64,000 nucleotides of DNA from Methanolobus mangrovi (GTDB lineage Archaea; Halobacteriota; Methanosarcinia; Methanosarcinales; Methanosarcinaceae). The stretch spans positions 2,399,934 to 2,463,933 of the forward strand of contig NZ_CP133594.1 in NCBI RefSeq assembly GCF_031312535.1, written 5' to 3'. How positions within the stretch are numbered: position 1 is the stretch's first letter; every line of letters starts with the position of its first letter. A model generated the notes under the pieces. That model did no database searches, had not been told where the DNA came from, and saw only the letters and a program-made list of their open reading frames with translations. Both the position numbers and the translations under genes were made by a program. This document shows, in pieces, positions 41,532-50,706 of the stretch.

Positions 41532-42398
41532 TCAGAGTGCTTCCAGTAAAGTGGATCTGTCTGCAAAGCGCTGGAAGAACTCTTTTCCCCAATCAATGGC
41601 ACTTTGCTTGTATGCCATTATATATCTAGGGTCATAGACTCCGCTTGTGGTTAGCAGGCGGAGGAGCATGAAATCCGGTGTTATCATAAGAGCTGAAAAA
41701 TGAAGTTCATCCGGGTATATGTAAAAGTTTACATTTGGGTATTCCATAAGTTTCTGTAACTGTTCTTTATTGTCCGATATGAATCTGGAAAGGACTTCTT
41801 TTGTAAAGATGCATCTGAAATCAGTTCTATTTTCTGCATATTTCATGAACAATGAAGGGTATTCAGAATGATACAATGAAGTTATTGCATCGATCTTTTT
41901 TGATTCCAGACACATGGAAATTGCTTTTCTACTAAGTTCAACCGCTTCACATAATTCGGGCTCTATAAGTTCGCAACTTTCCAGCTCCCTCAATCTGTTG
42001 AAAAGTTCCTGGGGGATACAATCTGTGTTGTGTTTTGTCCAGTAATCCAGTTTGCCTTCAAGGATGTTAAGGGTATCCAACAGTGGCTTTAGGTCATTGA
42101 CTATCAATCTCCCAAACTTGGAGAGCATATAAGCATCTTTTTCTTTAATTACCAGCTGCCCTTCTTCAAGTATTTTCATCTGTGGGAGTAAAGCAGGTCT
42201 GCTTTCATTAAGGGTCTTCAGGATAACTGGCATATCCACAGGTCCGTCCTGTAAAAGCATTAAGACATCTTTACGTTTTTCCGATCTGCTGATAGTCTCA
42301 ATTAATGCCCGTCTCATGCCTTCTTCTCCAATAATGTAAATTAAGATATTTTTTCTGCCATTGACCAAAGCCAAAGTAATCTGTGGCTCACTTTTCAT
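41532..42398 (-). CDS. FilR1-type winged-helix transcriptional regulator
   Basis: The 288-aa protein carries an N-terminal winged helix (RKDVLMLLQDGPVDMPVILK then RPALLPQMKILEEGQLVIKE) and a long C-terminal effector-type domain (MCLESKKIDAITSLYHSEYP, YPNVNFYIYPDELHFSALMI). This architecture is the methanogen regulator family with the FilR1/DUF1724 domain, as I recall it; many copies occur per Methanosarcina genome and some control methyltransferase genes. Target genes are unknown here. The translation start may be internal at MRRALIETISRS (residue 28). Confidence 0.75.
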   Translation of the reverse strand: MKSEPQITLALVNGRKNILIYIIGEEGMRRALIETISRSEKRKDVLMLLQDGPVDMPVILKTLNESRPALLPQMKILEEGQLVIKEKDAYMLSKFGRLIVNDLKPLLDTLNILEGKLDYWTKHNTDCIPQELFNRLRELESCELIEPELCEAVELSRKAISMCLESKKIDAITSLYHSEYPSLFMKYAENRTDFRCIFTKEVLSRFISDNKEQLQKLMEYPNVNFYIYPDELHFSALMITPDFMLLRLLTTSGVYDPRYIMAYKQSAIDWGKEFFQRFADRSTLLEAL

Positions 42399-42593
42399 CT
42401 GGCAAAATCAAGCATCTTCTGGCCTGTATTTCTTATTAAGTATAAATACTAAATAACCAACCACTTAAAAAGTAAAACACTCTCTTATAAAAAGAATGTG
42501 CTTTTCATCTGTTCGTTATTCAAAAGTTCAATAGTATGTCTTGACATCTTCTGTTATCAACTTTAATGGTTATTCAGGGACCTGTCAACAAGA

Positions 42594-42603
42594 ATAATAT
42601 ACT
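42594..42603 (+). promoter_or_regulatory. TATA-like element for the C/D box sRNA
   Basis: AATAATATAC, followed by another AT-rich element (ACTATATTT, 42601-42609), lies about 25 nt before the sRNA 5' stem at 42623. Confidence 0.4.
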
Positions 42604-42622
42604 ATATTTGCGTAGTATTTTC

Positions 42623-42686
42623 TGCGGCGATGATGATAGTTACCCCGACTGAGCAAAGGATGATGATATTTCTAACTGATGCCGCA
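42623..42686 (+). ncRNA. C/D box sRNA guiding 2'-O-methylation
   Basis: The 64-nt unit has all parts of an archaeal C/D box sRNA: terminal stem TGCGGC/GCCGCA (42623-42628 with 42681-42686), C box ATGATGA (42630-42636), D' box CTGA (42649-42652), C' box ATGATGA (42660-42666) and D box CTGA (42676-42679). The D' guide TAGTTACCCCGA (42637-42648) complements GGGGUAACUA, the conserved helix-69 sequence of 23S rRNA, at ten or more positions. The D guide (TATTTCTAA) is only 9 nt; its target is not recognised. It would assemble with L7Ae, Nop5 and fibrillarin. Confidence 0.88.
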
Positions 42687-42709
42687 AAAAATCAGGGTAA
42701 TTAAAAAAG

Positions 42710-42735
42710 AAAATCCCATATTCTTATGGGGTTTT
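42710..42735 (-). terminator. Hairpin terminator of hsp20
   Basis: AAAATCCCAT (42710-42719) pairs with ATGGGGTTTT (42726-42735) over 10 bp with one G-U and a 6-nt loop. It lies 12 nt after the hsp20 stop and is T-rich in the minus direction. It could also stop the plus-strand sRNA. Confidence 0.6.
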
Positions 42736-42747
42736 ATTCTAAGGCTC

Positions 42748-43209
42748 TTATTCGATCATTATCCTGTGCTTTTCCTCTATCTCGGATTTTGGTAGTGTTA
42801 TGGTGAGCACTCCATCCTCAAGTTTTGCATTTGCTTCCCCTTCTTTGACTGCAGATGGAAGGCTGAATGCACGTGCAAATTTGCTGTAAGTACGCTCACG
42901 CATAAGGTATCCTTCCTTTTCCTCTTTGGATTCCTTGTGTGTATTGGCGCTAATCCAAACCTTGTTGTCCCTAATATCGATGTTGATGTCTTTCTTCTCA
43001 ACACCTGGAAGATCTGTTGTGACGATGATATTGTTATCTTTCTCTTTTATGTCCACAAGGGGAGTAAGCGTATCAATATCCATCATTTCAGATCTTGTTC
43101 CTTCTTCCCCAAATAAACGGTTGAGGCGTTCCTGCATACGTCTCATTTCCTCAAATGGTTCCCAACTTGAAACTGAAGCAGGTCTCCATGGTGTTAACCC
43201 AAATTTCAT
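42748..43209 (-). CDS. Small heat-shock protein Hsp20
   Basis: The 153-aa protein has the alpha-crystallin domain: PLVDIKEKDNNIIVTTDLPG, GVEKKDINIDIRDNKVWISA, and the closing strand AKLEDGVLTITLPKSE before an IEEKHRIMI tail (I-x-I type). It is an ATP-independent holdase. The N-terminus includes FEEMRRMQERLNRLFGEE. Strong GGAGGAG ahead of ATG 43209. A promoter at 43289-43297 gives an approximately 55-nt leader. Confidence 0.93.
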   Translation of the reverse strand: MKFGLTPWRPASVSSWEPFEEMRRMQERLNRLFGEEGTRSEMMDIDTLTPLVDIKEKDNNIIVTTDLPGVEKKDINIDIRDNKVWISANTHKESKEEKEGYLMRERTYSKFARAFSLPSAVKEGEANAKLEDGVLTITLPKSEIEEKHRIMIE

Positions 43210-43288
43210 TAAACCACTCCTCCTTTATATATAGATGGAACTATCCGTTTAATTGATAATCCCACAAATAATATTATCTGAGTGGTCC

Positions 43289-43297
43289 TATTTATAA
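43289..43297 (-). promoter_or_regulatory. Probable hsp20 TATA box
   Basis: In the minus direction the element reads TTATAAATA. A second TATA-like stretch, TATATATAAA, lies directly before the ribosome-binding site (around 43228-43237), so the exact one used is open. Confidence 0.4.
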
Positions 43298-43341
43298 TTG
43301 GTGAGTCTGTAATTACTCAAAAAAAGGTAATAAGAGGCTGA

Positions 43342-44538
43342 CTAACGCATGTCAATCAGCATCCTCACAAGGTCAGCTGCATATACTGTTCCAAGTGAGC
43401 CTTTCTTCACAGATTCTTCATCAAAAGCATCTGCATTGTCAGGATTTTTTTCTGAAGTGCGGTATATACCTACCGGGATTGGCACGGATGTGTGGGTCCT
43501 TAGTGCGATTGGCGTTGGATGGTCCGGCATTACCATGATGGTTACATCTTCATCCATGTCGATGGCAGCCTTAAGGATAGTTCCTACGACCTTCTCATCG
43601 AAATCCTCAATAGCCTGTATCTTAGCTTCCATATTTCCCATGTGGCCTGCTTCATCAGGTGCTTCCACATGCACGAAGACAAAATCATGGTTCTTGAGGG
43701 CTTCAATGGCATACTCAGCCTTGCCGATATAATTAGTATCAAGGTATCCTGTGGCTCCCGGAACTTCAATGACATCAAGCCCTGCGTAGATACCTATTCC
43801 CTTTACAAGGTCAACTGCTGAGATGATGGCACCGTTGAGTCCGTAAAGTTCATTGAATGGGGTGAAAGCCGGGGCAAATCCCTGTCCCCATAGCCATATT
43901 GAGTTTCCGGGATTCTTGCCTTCTGCAATTCTATTTTTATTGACCGGCTGGGTTTCCAGTATATTTATGGACCTTTCTATAAGGTCGGATATGATCTCGC
44001 TGTCCTCTCCCTTTGGCATGTGTTCATGCCTGCTCTCATCGATGACATCATGAGGTGGGACACATTCGGTATTAGCCCCAAGTCCTCTCTTTGCTACCAT
44101 AAGATGCCTGTAACTGATGCCCGGATAGAAGCTGACCTTATCATCGCCAAGGGCAGAGTCTATGCTCTCTATGAGTTCCTTTGCTTCCTCATTGGTTATA
44201 TGTCCTGAACTGTAATCGACGATGAGATCATCTTTAATGGTTATGAGGTTGCAGCGGAACGCTACATCATCCTTTTCGAGTTCCACTCCCATGCTTGCAG
44301 CTTCAAGGGGTGCCCTTCCTGAATAGTACTTCTTCGGATCATAACCTACAATGGACATGTTTGCCACGTCACTTCCCGGAGGCAATCCTTCAGGGACAGT
44401 CTGTGCAAGCCCTGCCCTGCCATTCATAACGATGTAATCCATGTTGGTTGTGTTGGCTTTCTGAAGAACTGTCATTCCTCCGAGTTCTTCAAGAGGCTCA
44501 TCTGCCATGCCATCTCCGATAAGTACTACATATTTCAT
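43342..44538 (-). CDS. apgM: 2,3-bisphosphoglycerate-independent phosphoglycerate mutase, archaeal
   Basis: The 398-aa protein (ATG 44538, [18 protein letters not shown]; a longer start at 44565 has no ribosome-binding site, while GGTGA precedes 44538) is the archaeal aPGAM of the alkaline phosphatase superfamily. The metal-binding and nucleophile motifs are IGDGMAD and [16 protein letters not shown] (Ser), and [14 protein letters not shown] and [14 protein letters not shown] for the second metal site. It interconverts 3- and 2-phosphoglycerate in gluconeogenesis. Confidence 0.92.
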   Translation of the reverse strand: MKYVVLIGDGMADEPLEELGGMTVLQKANTTNMDYIVMNGRAGLAQTVPEGLPPGSDVANMSIVGYDPKKYYSGRAPLEAASMGVELEKDDVAFRCNLITIKDDLIVDYSSGHITNEEAKELIESIDSALGDDKVSFYPGISYRHLMVAKRGLGANTECVPPHDVIDESRHEHMPKGEDSEIISDLIERSINILETQPVNKNRIAEGKNPGNSIWLWGQGFAPAFTPFNELYGLNGAIISAVDLVKGIGIYAGLDVIEVPGATGYLDTNYIGKAEYAIEALKNHDFVFVHVEAPDEAGHMGNMEAKIQAIEDFDEKVVGTILKAAIDMDEDVTIMVMPDHPTPIALRTHTSVPIPVGIYRTSEKNPDNADAFDEESVKKGSLGTVYAADLVRMLIDMR

Positions 44539-44645
44539 ATTTTCACCTATATTAATAGAAATCAATAAAAACTATAACATAATATATGCTAGCTACTAGC
44601 ATTACATTTCGTCATTTTTATCCGGTTTAATGATGTGAGGTTTCG

Positions 44646-45875
44646 ATGAAATATATACATTTTGTAATTATCTTCATTTGTCTGCTTGTCCTGTGTATTT
44701 CTCCTGTATCGGGAATTAGGACAGAGGCAATGATACATTATTCGGAACCTGCTGTGAGCTTACAGGATGAGATTTTCCTGGAACAGGGCTATTCCTTTAA
44801 AGTTGTGGATATGAACAGCAAAAGCGGTGATATCCTTATTGAGTTATATCTCAATGGGGAAGAGATCGAGCTGGATGATAACTTTGCAAAGGAAGATAAT
44901 CCGGTAGAGTATGTACGTTCGGTGGTTGAGGATGAAGATGATGAAGAAGTAGAAGTTGAGTACTTCATCCTGAGAATAACTCCGAAGGGTTCTGTAAAAG
45001 AATCAGATGATGTGCTTTATTCTACCATTTACATAGAACAATATATTGACCCTGTGGAAGACGTTGATGATTATCTGATACTGGATAAGAGCTACACTCT
45101 TAAAGAGGATTCAGAGCTTGAATTATCCGCTCTTTACACTCTTGAGGCAACCGGAGTAGATGATGGTGAGGTGTCTCTGGAACTAAGCCTTAATGGGAAA
45201 GTGCTGAAAGAGGATGAGGTTGAAGAAGGGGAATATTTCTATTACACGGTTTATTCTGATGAACAACCCCGGACGATTTTCCTTGCGAATGTGAAGGCTT
45301 TTTTCGAAACAGATGATTCAATTACTGTTTTCCTCAAGCATGTCTCATTGAAGCAGAACTCAATATCCGATGATGGTAAAGATCTTCCGGATGGAATTGA
45401 CATAAATGTCGAATCTCCGGTCGATGGCGGATTAAAAGCCGGGCGTATTGCTATTATCAGTTACTATCTCGATGAATCTTTTCCAGAGGTCCGAATTATG
45501 GTTGACGGAGAACTTGTGGATTCCAGAAAAGATGTGAGTTCAGGAATGTATAAGGCGGTAACTGATGAACTGAGTGCAGGAATTCATAAGGCTACACTCA
45601 TGGTAATTGATGATGCCGACGATATCGCATATTACTCCGAGGAATTCTCAGTGTCTGTTAATATAAAGGACAACATTACAGAATCAATTATTGATATCGC
45701 AAGTTCAGCAACTGAAAGTCTTGGAAAGAATAACAGTTCTTCCAGTTCTGGTAATTCTACTGATCTGTCACTGCCATCGTTGCCCTCCTCCTCCAATGTT
45801 TCAAGTGTATTGTCCCTCATCGTAACAACAGGAGTATTTGTCGTATTCTTTATGTTCTTTAAGAAGTTCAGGTAA
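44646..45875 (+). CDS. Exported S-layer-like protein with C-terminal TM anchor
   Basis: The 409-aa protein has a signal peptide (FVIIFICLLVLCISPVSG), then two related beta domains at about residues 35-145 and 150-235 that share the pattern EQGYSFKVVDMNSKSGDILI / DKSYTLKEDSELELSALYTL with later YLNGEEI / SLNGKVL. They look like the methanogen S-layer-related fold. A third Ig-like domain, a Ser/Asn-rich stalk (about 355-385) and a final TM helix (SLIVTTGVFVVFFMFF) with a basic tail follow. It is very acidic. Function in the cell envelope is inferred. Family placement is moderately sure. Confidence 0.68.
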   Translation: MKYIHFVIIFICLLVLCISPVSGIRTEAMIHYSEPAVSLQDEIFLEQGYSFKVVDMNSKSGDILIELYLNGEEIELDDNFAKEDNPVEYVRSVVEDEDDEEVEVEYFILRITPKGSVKESDDVLYSTIYIEQYIDPVEDVDDYLILDKSYTLKEDSELELSALYTLEATGVDDGEVSLELSLNGKVLKEDEVEEGEYFYYTVYSDEQPRTIFLANVKAFFETDDSITVFLKHVSLKQNSISDDGKDLPDGIDINVESPVDGGLKAGRIAIISYYLDESFPEVRIMVDGELVDSRKDVSSGMYKAVTDELSAGIHKATLMVIDDADDIAYYSEEFSVSVNIKDNITESIIDIASSATESLGKNNSSSSSGNSTDLSLPSLPSSSNVSSVLSLIVTTGVFVVFFMFFKKFR

Positions 45876-45921
45876 CATCCTATTTTTTATGCGTCAGAAG
45901 CATTTTTGCTTTACTCATAAT

Positions 45922-45931
45922 CTTTATATTA
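45922..45931 (+). promoter_or_regulatory. TATA box of the aspartokinase-purM operon
   Basis: CTTTATATTA lies about 55 nt before ATG 45984, giving a leader of about 30 nt. Confidence 0.45.
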
Positions 45932-45983
45932 GTCTGCACTGTTTATAGACAAAATTAGCTGACAAACTAAACGTGGTTGTATC

Positions 45984-47378
45984 ATGAGAATCGTAATGAA
46001 GTTCGGCGGGACTTCCGTGGAAAACGGCGAAAAGATCCGTCATGTGGCAGAGCTTGTAAGGCAATACCATATTGATGGCAATGAACTTGTAGCAGTGACT
46101 TCTGCACTTGGCGGTGTTACAGACGGATTGCTGAGCACTGCAAAAGAAGTATCTAAAAATGGCAAAGTAACCCAGGTTAAGGAATTTATTACTGATTTAT
46201 CCAAAAAACACTATGATGCAATTCATGTTGCTATTGATAATGATAATATAAGGTCAGAATGCATAGAAGTGATAGACAGCAGGGTCGATGAGCTGGAAAA
46301 GGCTTTGATCGGTATATGCTATCTTGGAGAACTGACCAACCGTTCAATAGATTATATTTCTTCATATGGTGAACGTCTTGCCGCACCTATTGTAAGTGGC
46401 TCGATACGTTCACTTGGCACTCTCTCAAAAGCATTCACAGGTGGAGAGGCAGGTATTGTAACAGACTCCAATTACGGTGATGCTAAGCCACTGGAGGACA
46501 GTTATTCTCAGGTACATGAGAGACTCTGTCCTTTGCTCAAGGATCACATTCCGGTAGTTACAGGATTCATTGCCCAGAACAAGCAGGATATCATCACCAC
46601 TCTTGGACGTGGGGGTTCTGATTTCTCCGCATCTATCATAGGGGCTTCTATTGGAGCTGATGAAATATGGCTTTGGAAAGAGGTTCATGGTATACTGACC
46701 ACTGACCCGAAAATAGTTCCGGAGGCAAGTCCGATTCCTCAGATATCATATATCGAAGCCATGGAGCTTTCCTATTTCGGTGCCAAGGTTCTTCACCCAA
46801 GGACAATTGAGCCTGCTATAAGGCACAAGATACCTGTACGTGTAAAGAATACATTTGAGCCGGATTTCCCTGGCACACTGATAGTTGCAGAACAGAGGCA
46901 GATACAGGATGTTGTCAAGGCTGTAACTCTCATTAACAAGGTTGCCCTCATAAATATATGCGGGGCCGGAATGGTGGGGACTATCGGTACAGCTGCAAGG
47001 GTATTTTCCGCACTCGCCAATGCAGGTGTTAATATTATTATGATCAGTCAGGGTTCGTCCGAAGCCAATATGTCCCTGGTGGTCAATGAAGACCATCTTG
47101 AGGCCGCAGTGGCAGCAGTAAGGTCAGAATTCACAACCAACGTTGTAGGTGACGTTGCCTATGATCGTGATGTCTGTGTAGTTGCTGTGGTTGGTGCAGG
47201 AATGGATGGTATTCCCGGAGTTGCAGGAAAAGTATTCAATTCCCTCGGGAAAGCCGGTATAAATATTATTATGATCAGTCAGGGTTCTTCACAGCACAAT
47301 ATCTCCTTTGTAGTAAGCTCAAAGGAAGCACTCGATGCTGTGCGGACCTTACATAAAGAATTCGAACTTGAGAAATAA
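45984..47378 (+). CDS. Aspartate kinase
   Basis: The 464-aa protein opens with MKFGGTSVENGEKIRHVAEL (kinase Lys/Gly loop). Other catalytic segments are SYGERLAAPIVSGSI and TTLGRGGSDFSASIIGA. Two ACT domains follow (INICGAGMVGTIGTAARVF and VAVVGAGMDGIPGVAGKVF), which bind the feedback effectors lysine or threonine. It phosphorylates aspartate for lysine, threonine and methionine synthesis. The two ACT repeats contain an almost identical segment, NIIMISQGSS. Its stop overlaps a possible earlier purM start by one base. Confidence 0.93.
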   Translation: MRIVMKFGGTSVENGEKIRHVAELVRQYHIDGNELVAVTSALGGVTDGLLSTAKEVSKNGKVTQVKEFITDLSKKHYDAIHVAIDNDNIRSECIEVIDSRVDELEKALIGICYLGELTNRSIDYISSYGERLAAPIVSGSIRSLGTLSKAFTGGEAGIVTDSNYGDAKPLEDSYSQVHERLCPLLKDHIPVVTGFIAQNKQDIITTLGRGGSDFSASIIGASIGADEIWLWKEVHGILTTDPKIVPEASPIPQISYIEAMELSYFGAKVLHPRTIEPAIRHKIPVRVKNTFEPDFPGTLIVAEQRQIQDVVKAVTLINKVALINICGAGMVGTIGTAARVFSALANAGVNIIMISQGSSEANMSLVVNEDHLEAAVAAVRSEFTTNVVGDVAYDRDVCVVAVVGAGMDGIPGVAGKVFNSLGKAGINIIMISQGSSQHNISFVVSSKEALDAVRTLHKEFELEK

Positions 47379-47392
47379 TGCAGGGATTTCAG

Positions 47393-48397
47393 ATGAACGA
47401 TAAACACCTTACGTATGCAGATTCCGGGGTTGACATCGAAAAGGAAGAAGAGACCATCAAGGCACTCACAAAAGGTATGACTTACAAGCGTGAGGGTCTG
47501 GGTGCACCTTTGACTGGTATCGGTCACTATGCAGGCCTCATAGACTTTGGAGAATATGCCCTCGCTCTTGCTACAGATGGTGTAGGATCCAAGGTCCTGA
47601 TAGCAAATGAGATGAAACGCTGGAACACTGTGGGTATTGATTGCATTGCAATGAATGTCAATGACCTTCTTGCAATAGGCGCAGAACCCATATCATTTGT
47701 TGACTATCTAGCCCTTGAAAAGCATGATGAGGACTTTGCATCCCAGATTGGTGAAGGTCTTAGAAAGGGTGCTGAGATCTCACGCATGTCAATAGTTGGC
47801 GGTGAAACGGCAACACTTCCTGATATTGTGAAGGGCTTTGATCTTGCAGGTACATGCCTGGGAATGGTCAAGAAAGATCAGATCATCACAGGCGAAAAGG
47901 TTCAACTTGGGGATGCAATTGTAGGTATTCCAAGTGACGGTGTTCACAGTAACGGGTACACCCTTGCCAGAAAGATTGTCGATGAATCTTCCTATTCATA
48001 TCATGATGAGTTTCCTTATGACTCCTCAACCACAATAGGCGATGAACTTCTGATTCCTACTCGTATCTATATGGAAGTTCTCGATGTCATTAAGGAGTGC
48101 GATGTACATGGTCTTGCACACATAACCGGCAGTGGCTTATTGAAATTGAAGAGGGTCACAAAACTTGGTTTTGATTTCAATGATCCGATAGAGCCGAATG
48201 ACATCTTCAAGTTCCTCCAGGAAGAAGGTAATGTGGATGACCTTGAAATGTACAGGACATTCAATATGGGAATGGGATTTGTGATCATACTTCCTGCTGA
48301 GTATGCGGAAAAAGCTGCACAGATGACTGGCGGTAAGATTGTAGGTCGTATCGTGGAAAAAGGTATAAAAGCCGGTGACCTTGTTATTGTTGAATAA
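47393..48397 (+). CDS. purM: Phosphoribosylformylglycinamidine cyclo-ligase
   Basis: The 334-aa protein (ATG 47393, MNDKHLTYADSGVDIEKEEE; AGGGA just upstream) has LALATDGVGSKVLIA (ATP/metal loop), GIDCIAMNVNDLL, SIVGGETATLPDIV and PSDGVHSNGYTLAR. It makes AIR in purine synthesis. It is probably co-transcribed with aspartokinase (15-nt gap) and with the DUF1894-like gene after it (11-nt gap). Confidence 0.95.
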   Translation: MNDKHLTYADSGVDIEKEEETIKALTKGMTYKREGLGAPLTGIGHYAGLIDFGEYALALATDGVGSKVLIANEMKRWNTVGIDCIAMNVNDLLAIGAEPISFVDYLALEKHDEDFASQIGEGLRKGAEISRMSIVGGETATLPDIVKGFDLAGTCLGMVKKDQIITGEKVQLGDAIVGIPSDGVHSNGYTLARKIVDESSYSYHDEFPYDSSTTIGDELLIPTRIYMEVLDVIKECDVHGLAHITGSGLLKLKRVTKLGFDFNDPIEPNDIFKFLQEEGNVDDLEMYRTFNMGMGFVIILPAEYAEKAAQMTGGKIVGRIVEKGIKAGDLVIVE

Positions 48398-48408
48398 AGG
48401 ATATTACA

Positions 48409-48687
48409 ATGGCATGTATTAACGACATACCCTTTGAGATTCTCATAAAGGGTGCTACACCTGCTCAGTGTGAGAAACTAATTCAGGAAAGGTCTGATAA
48501 GGTGTATCATGTTACCGGTGGTTACAGGATACGTGGTGTAGCTCTTATGGGGGATAATGTCCCTGTAGGGGTGAAAGGGGATGAGGTATTCTTCCAGTTC
48601 ATCAAACCATGTTTTGGACTTTTTGTACTCAGGGTGCCTGATGCCACAGATATTGCAGAGCAGCTTGAGAAGGATTTTAAAAAATAG
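48409..48687 (+). CDS. DUF1894-like small methanogen protein
   Basis: The 92-aa soluble protein (MACINDIPFEILIKG, VYHVTGGYRIRGVAL, FFQFIKPCFGLFVLR) resembles the methanogen-only DUF1894 family, which lacks a known function. ATG start follows AAGGATATTACA. It is the last gene of the aspartokinase-purM operon and meets the convergent gene 48690-49256 with a 2-nt gap. Confidence 0.65.
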   Translation: MACINDIPFEILIKGATPAQCEKLIQERSDKVYHVTGGYRIRGVALMGDNVPVGVKGDEVFFQFIKPCFGLFVLRVPDATDIAEQLEKDFKK

Positions 48688-48689
48688 TG

Positions 48690-49256
48690 TTACAATTTGC
48701 TCTTTTTTGCAGTTTCGTTAATCCATTTTAGGAACTTTCCTGATGGAAACTCATGAATGGTAGTCGCAATTATTCTGCCATTCCCTAATTCCTTTACTAC
48801 CATTAGCGGATTTCCAGCATCATCGCTGAACACTACTTCTCCATCTGTTTTTGAGAAATATCCGTCGAATTCAACTTCAGCGCATGCGTCTTCAATCAGG
48901 CACTGTGCTTCATGATCATTTGTTTTGCAGATGGTGGTTACTTTTTGTTGCTGTATGTATTCTAATTCCATTGGCAACCATCCATAGTTATATTTGGGGA
49001 CCATGGGGCTGAATACTACAAGATTACCACCATCACGTACGAATTTCTCGAAGCTTTTAGTGTTCCTCTCTATTCCTGGCAGGATTTTCGTATAATCTTT
49101 ATTTGCAAAACCGGTTGGAATGACTACACATTTGCATGCCGGGATAAAAGGTGTGCCTATGGAGTCAGATACAATTCTCTGGCACTTAATACCATGCTCA
49201 TTAAACAGTTTTTCGAACAACAAAGGATTATCCCAAACCAGCATTACCTCAGTCAT
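48690..49256 (-). CDS. Hypothetical protein, class I GATase-like fold
   Basis: The 188-aa protein has a flavodoxin/glutamine-amidotransferase-like pattern: MLVWDNPLLFEKLFNEHGI, CVVIPTGFANKD, FVRDGGNLVVFSP and GRIIATTIHEFPSG. The catalytic Cys and the His/Glu pair of true amidotransferases are not at their usual places, so it may be a binding-only relative. Function unknown. It sits between the purM operon and the mtr operon. Confidence 0.55.
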   Translation of the reverse strand: MTEVMLVWDNPLLFEKLFNEHGIKCQRIVSDSIGTPFIPACKCVVIPTGFANKDYTKILPGIERNTKSFEKFVRDGGNLVVFSPMVPKYNYGWLPMELEYIQQQKVTTICKTNDHEAQCLIEDACAEVEFDGYFSKTDGEVVFSDDAGNPLMVVKELGNGRIIATTIHEFPSGKFLKWINETAKKSKL

Positions 49257-49369
49257 GTTAGCTGATAGTATTTGTTGCTTTAATTATTTTACTCCTGCAG
49301 TGTACTTTGGTAATAGTGGCTATATTGTTAAAACTCTGTAGCATTGCGGAGGTTCTATATGCCTACAAA

Positions 49370-49388
49370 GTGTATATGTAATATACAC
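49370..49388. repeat. 8-bp hairpin between 48690 gene and mtrH
   Basis: GTGTATAT-GTA-ATATACAC forms a perfect 8-bp stem with a 3-nt loop. It follows a 13-codon frame (ATG 49361) that has a strong GGAGG site. The 240-bp gap shows nothing else except the mtr terminator, so the short frame may be a gene remnant or an upstream peptide. Confidence 0.3.
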
Positions 49389-49485
49389 ATTATCCATTAG
49401 TGTCCGAGATTATGCAGGTTGGGGAGTGGGATTCTCAAATATGCCTGCGGCTCTTTTTTCAGAACGATTTTAAAAAGAAAAAAGA

Positions 49486-49508
49486 AAGCTGGTTGTTTAA
49501 ACCAGCTT
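49486..49508 (-). terminator. Terminator of the mtr operon
   Basis: AAGCTGGTT (49486-49494) and AACCAGCTT (49500-49508) form a perfect 9-bp stem with a 5-nt loop. The stem overlaps the mtrH stop codon, and in the minus direction a T-rich tract follows (49485 to about 49465). Confidence 0.65.
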
Positions 49509-50453
49509 GTTGATTGGGTGGTTCTCGTCCATGATCTCAAGGCCGAGTTCCTTTGCAGTCTCTGCAAGCATAATGTCAACCATTGCTGTTGCAGGGAATA
49601 TTTTATCTGTGTTCTCGATAGGTCCGAAGAGCTGGAAGTTTGATCCAAGTACCTGTGGCACAAGGTTTGTTCCGATGTCAGCTGGCATGTAAATTGCCTG
49701 CTTCTCTTCTCTTGTCTCGTACTGCTTTTTGTAGGTCTTCATCCAGTCCCATGCGGATGCCATGTTGTGGTATCCACCGCCAACAGGCAGTCCAAGGTGG
49801 CCCTTGATTGCAATTACTGCTCTCATGGATGCACCGGAACCTGCGCCCAGTGGTGTTGCTGCTACATCGATCAAAGGTTTTGTGATTCCACATTCCTTTG
49901 CGATCTCAAGCATACCTTTTTCCTGACCTGTACCGCCGCTCTCAAGGATTTCAAGTTTTCCTTTTACGCTTGGGTCGGTTGCATTGAATGCAAGCACAAT
50001 GGAAGCGTTGATGTCGCTGTCCCTGATTGCCTCAATCTCATCAGCATGGACACTGGCATTGATTGAGTTGTAGATTGCTCTGTCAGCTACACCGATCTCT
50101 GTCACATACTCTGCTGCAGCTGCACGTACATCGCCGGCAGATGAGTCGATAAGGAATGGTGTCTTGTCATCAATATCAACAAACCAGTCGATATATTTCT
50201 TGATTGCTTCTGGTGTTTCTCCGACAATCTGGTTTACGATTGGGTTACCAGTTACCTGTCCCATGTCAACCATTCCCTGCCAGAGTTTGTTTGCAGCCTC
50301 TACATCAAAGACACCTTTGTCTTCATCAGTCACGATCTTGTGCCTGTTGTAGAACATGGTTCCTATAAGCACTGTTGGGTATTGTCCTGGCTGGCCACCG
50401 AACTTGACCCCACCGACATCAAATACTTCTTGTTTCTTGTCAAATTTGAACAT
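49497..50453 (-). CDS. mtrH: Tetrahydromethanopterin S-methyltransferase subunit H
   Basis: The 318-aa subunit is a TIM-barrel methyltransferase: FDVGGVKFGGQPGQYPTVLI at the N-terminus, FLIDSSAGDVRAAAAEY, and VDVAATPLGAGSGASM-type loops (here LIDVAATPLGAGSGASMRA). MtrH moves the methyl group from methyl-tetrahydro(sarcina)pterin to the corrinoid on MtrA. It is the peripheral subunit and the last gene of the operon. Confidence 0.96.
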   Translation of the reverse strand: MFKFDKKQEVFDVGGVKFGGQPGQYPTVLIGTMFYNRHKIVTDEDKGVFDVEAANKLWQGMVDMGQVTGNPIVNQIVGETPEAIKKYIDWFVDIDDKTPFLIDSSAGDVRAAAAEYVTEIGVADRAIYNSINASVHADEIEAIRDSDINASIVLAFNATDPSVKGKLEILESGGTGQEKGMLEIAKECGITKPLIDVAATPLGAGSGASMRAVIAIKGHLGLPVGGGYHNMASAWDWMKTYKKQYETREEKQAIYMPADIGTNLVPQVLGSNFQLFGPIENTDKIFPATAMVDIMLAETAKELGLEIMDENHPINKLV

Positions 50454-50471
50454 ATGAACAACCTCTTTATT

Positions 50472-50705
50472 TTAAATACCGAGCATAGGTGCAAGGAACA
50501 GAACGTAGAGCAGGAATATGATAATTCCAACAACAGCTCCGTATAATATTCCTATGTCTCTTCCTACTTTCTTTCCGATACGTTGTGCTACTTCACTGTT
50601 AACAAACTCGATCTTCTCATCTATCTTGTTGAGTTTCTCAAGTACTGCATTGAAGTCTTCCGGGTCTGTAACTACGCTTGGTACCCTGTCGTTACTGTCA
50701 GCCAT
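50472..50705 (-). CDS. mtrG: Tetrahydromethanopterin S-methyltransferase subunit G
   Basis: The 77-aa subunit has a soluble N-terminal helix (DFNAVLEKLNKIDEKIEFVN) and one C-terminal TM helix (GAVVGIIIFLLYVLFLAPML). It is a structural part of the membrane complex. It sits between mtrF and mtrH in the standard order. Confidence 0.92.
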   Translation of the reverse strand: MADSNDRVPSVVTDPEDFNAVLEKLNKIDEKIEFVNSEVAQRIGKKVGRDIGILYGAVVGIIIFLLYVLFLAPMLGI

Positions 50706-50706
50706 T

